From positions 620,001-684,000 of the forward strand of contig CAVVUC010000002.1 of NCBI GenBank assembly GCA_963751395.1: a stretch of 64,000 nt of DNA, read 5' to 3'. This DNA comes from CAVVUC01 sp963751395. Lineage in GTDB: Bacteria; Verrucomicrobiota; Verrucomicrobiia; Chthoniobacterales; Chthoniobacteraceae. Under the pieces are notes generated by a model. It saw nothing but the letters and a program-made list of their open reading frames with translations. It was not told where the DNA came from and did not search any database. Below, one piece after another: positions 62,584 through 64,000 of the stretch (position 1 is the stretch's first letter; the number at the start of each line of letters is the position of its first letter). The translations under genes and the position numbers were made by a program.

Positions 62584-64000
62584 ATGCTCAAACATTACTT
62601 CCAAGCTTGTGCGTTCATCGCTTTGACGCTCGCGACAGCCACCGCCCAGCAGAACGCGCCGGCATCGGTGCCATCCCTCGCAGCGCCCATGCCGCTTGCG
62701 ACGCCCGAAACTCCCGCGCCGATCGAGCCGCCGATCCAGCCGACGACGCCGACGCAACCCGAGGCCGTGCGTCCGCCAACGGCGACGACACCCGAAACAA
62801 CCCTTGCGCCGGTGCCGGCCACCACGAACCTCGGTGGCCCTCGAAGCGCCACAGGCGGCGCCATCAATGAATTCCAGGGCGACGACATTGCCGTGGTGCT
62901 GCGCTCGCTCGCCCGCCAGTCGAAGTTGAACCTCGTCATCAGCGACAAGCTCGACCAGGCCGCGCCCCCGATCAAAGTCACGATGCGGCTCGAAGACAAG
63001 ACGCCGCTCGAAGCCATGAAGATCATCGTCAACTCGAAAGGCCTGTTCATGGATGTCGTGGACGGAGTTTATTACATCAAGACGGCTGACGAGAAACAGG
63101 CCGAACCGACCGAAAGCGCCTTCTTTACGCTAAGCTACGCGTCGGCGGACAAAGTCGTGCCTTTGCTCACCACGCAATTGATCAGCAAATCGCCGCCGCA
63201 GTTTGACACACGCACCAATACGATCTTCTATCGCGAAGCCAAGTCGAACATGGAAGCCATCAAGCTGTTCCTCGAAACGATCGACAAGCCGACTCCGCAG
63301 GTGATGATCGAGGCGCGACTCGTCGAAGTTACTACGAACCCGAAACAAGGTTACGGGTTGAATTGGGCTGGCACAGTGGGTGGAGTTGACCAGGGCAGCG
63401 AGAAGAAATTCACTTTCGGCGGAAACACAAATCCGCTGGGTGCGGCTTCAAGCGCTGTGGGCAGCGTTGGTGGCGCTGTTCCTTTGACGGACTTTGTGGG
63501 CCATCCCAAGAACGGCAATCCGCTCTCGGGGGTGATCTCGATGGTTGCTCCGCAATTCGCCATTCTTACCGCGCAGCAGATGTCGGTCACCATGCGTTTG
63601 CTGAATCAGGATGCGGATGCGGAGTTCCTTGCGAATCCGCGTGTCGTCACGGCCAACAACGAAGAAGCCTCAATCAAGATCACGCGCAACCAGCCGGTTC
63701 CGCAGTTGAACTTCAATGAGCAGACAGCGACCGCGGTCTTCGGCGGATTTCAGGACAAGGAATTCGGCAACACGCTCAAGGTCAAGCCGTCGATAAACAA
63801 GGACGACTATGTGACGCTCAACGTGCAGCCCGAGATCAGCAACAAGGTCGGTGATTCCACTTTTGCGTTTGCCGGCGCTGTTGTCTCCAGTCCGATCATT
63901 GACAAGCGCACGCTGAACTCAAATGTGTTGATCAAGAGCGGCGACACCCTTGCAATCGGCGGACTGCTTCAGGACGAAGGCGGCAAGCAGCGCTCAAAAG
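62584..64000 (+). CDS. Secretin (PilQ/GspD-like), 3' end outside window
   Basis: ATG 62584 gives a signal peptide (MLKHYFQACAFIALTLATATA). A long Pro/Thr/Ala-rich linker (about residues 22-90) leads to a secretin N-domain (FQGDDIAVVLRSLARQSKLN, TPLEAMKIIVNSKGL). A second N-domain follows (FFTLSYASADKVVPLLTTQL). The secretin beta-barrel domain starts at TPQVMIEARLVEVTTNPKQG and includes VTMRLLNQDADAEFLANPRV and DTLAIGGLLQDE. It forms an outer-membrane channel of a type II or type IV pilus-like system. At least 472 residues are visible. Confidence 0.9.
   Translation, partial: MLKHYFQACAFIALTLATATAQQNAPASVPSLAAPMPLATPETPAPIEPPIQPTTPTQPEAVRPPTATTPETTLAPVPATTNLGGPRSATGGAINEFQGDDIAVVLRSLARQSKLNLVISDKLDQAAPPIKVTMRLEDKTPLEAMKIIVNSKGLFMDVVDGVYYIKTADEKQAEPTESAFFTLSYASADKVVPLLTTQLISKSPPQFDTRTNTIFYREAKSNMEAIKLFLETIDKPTPQVMIEARLVEVTTNPKQGYGLNWAGTVGGVDQGSEKKFTFGGNTNPLGAASSAVGSVGGAVPLTDFVGHPKNGNPLSGVISMVAPQFAILTAQQMSVTMRLLNQDADAEFLANPRVVTANNEEASIKITRNQPVPQLNFNEQTATAVFGGFQDKEFGNTLKVKPSINKDDYVTLNVQPEISNKVGDSTFAFAGAVVSSPIIDKRTLNSNVLIKSGDTLAIGGLLQDEGGKQRSK

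Overview
The window looks like a chromosomal segment of a Verrucomicrobiota or closely related PVC bacterium. This is an inference from several features: high GC content, three PEP-CTERM secreted proteins, 7-bp-period short tandem repeats at gene borders, Ala/Pro/Lys-rich tails on ribosomal proteins, and a secreted coiled-coil gene inside the S10 operon. No rRNA or tRNA gene and no CRISPR array was seen. Nearly all of the DNA is coding.

Layout. (1) 1-2.8 kb: end of a family 9 glycosyltransferase, a small CxxC protein, fmt and a uracil-DNA-glycosylase-like gene. (2) 2.8-4.06 kb, minus strand: rbsD, then an RNase A-like toxin with overlapping CdiI-type immunity gene. (3) 4.2-17.8 kb: respiratory complex I (nuoD, fused nuoEF, nuoG-nuoN) without nuoABC. 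A BamE-like lipoprotein, a clan AA protease and a GxxExxY gene lie inside the operon, the last flanked by a 29-bp inverted repeat. A perfect CRP-type palindrome precedes nuoD. (4) 17.9-23.7 kb: a periplasmic electron-transfer module (tetraheme c, Tat-exported four-cluster ferredoxin, NrfD-like membrane subunit, octaheme hydroxylamine-oxidoreductase-like cytochrome) with an FNR-type operator at its head and a CRP/FNR regulator at its end. (5) 23.9-35.7 kb: PEP-CTERM genes and a metal/redox-stress block (exported rubrerythrin, DUF2231, cytochrome b561, P1B-4 ATPase, two-component system, cation diffusion facilitator) bracketed by two 1.1-kb direct repeats, each a copy of the same PEP-CTERM gene. 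(6) 35.8-41.5 kb: a histidine kinase interrupted by a precise 102-bp insertion, its response regulator, two HNH-nuclease remnants sharing one internal deletion, a HicB remnant and a 958-residue secreted protein. (7) 41.6-60.0 kb: infA followed by a fused str-S10-spc-alpha ribosomal cluster (rpsL to rpsD, with secY, adk, map and a second infA). (8) 60.0-64 kb: small regulators, a DUF2934 protein, a membrane protein, trpF and the start of a secretin.

A caution for the reader: between 43.4 and 56.1 kb I reconstruct about 24 single-base frame changes in essential genes (fusA, rplC, rpmC, rpsQ, rplN, rplX, rplF, rplR, rpsE, rplO, secY) and in one inserted gene. Similar events occur in nuoG and in one PEP-CTERM copy. 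Most are one extra base outside homopolymers, and removing it restores the family sequence. Sequence error is the simplest explanation. These genes are annotated over their full restored span.
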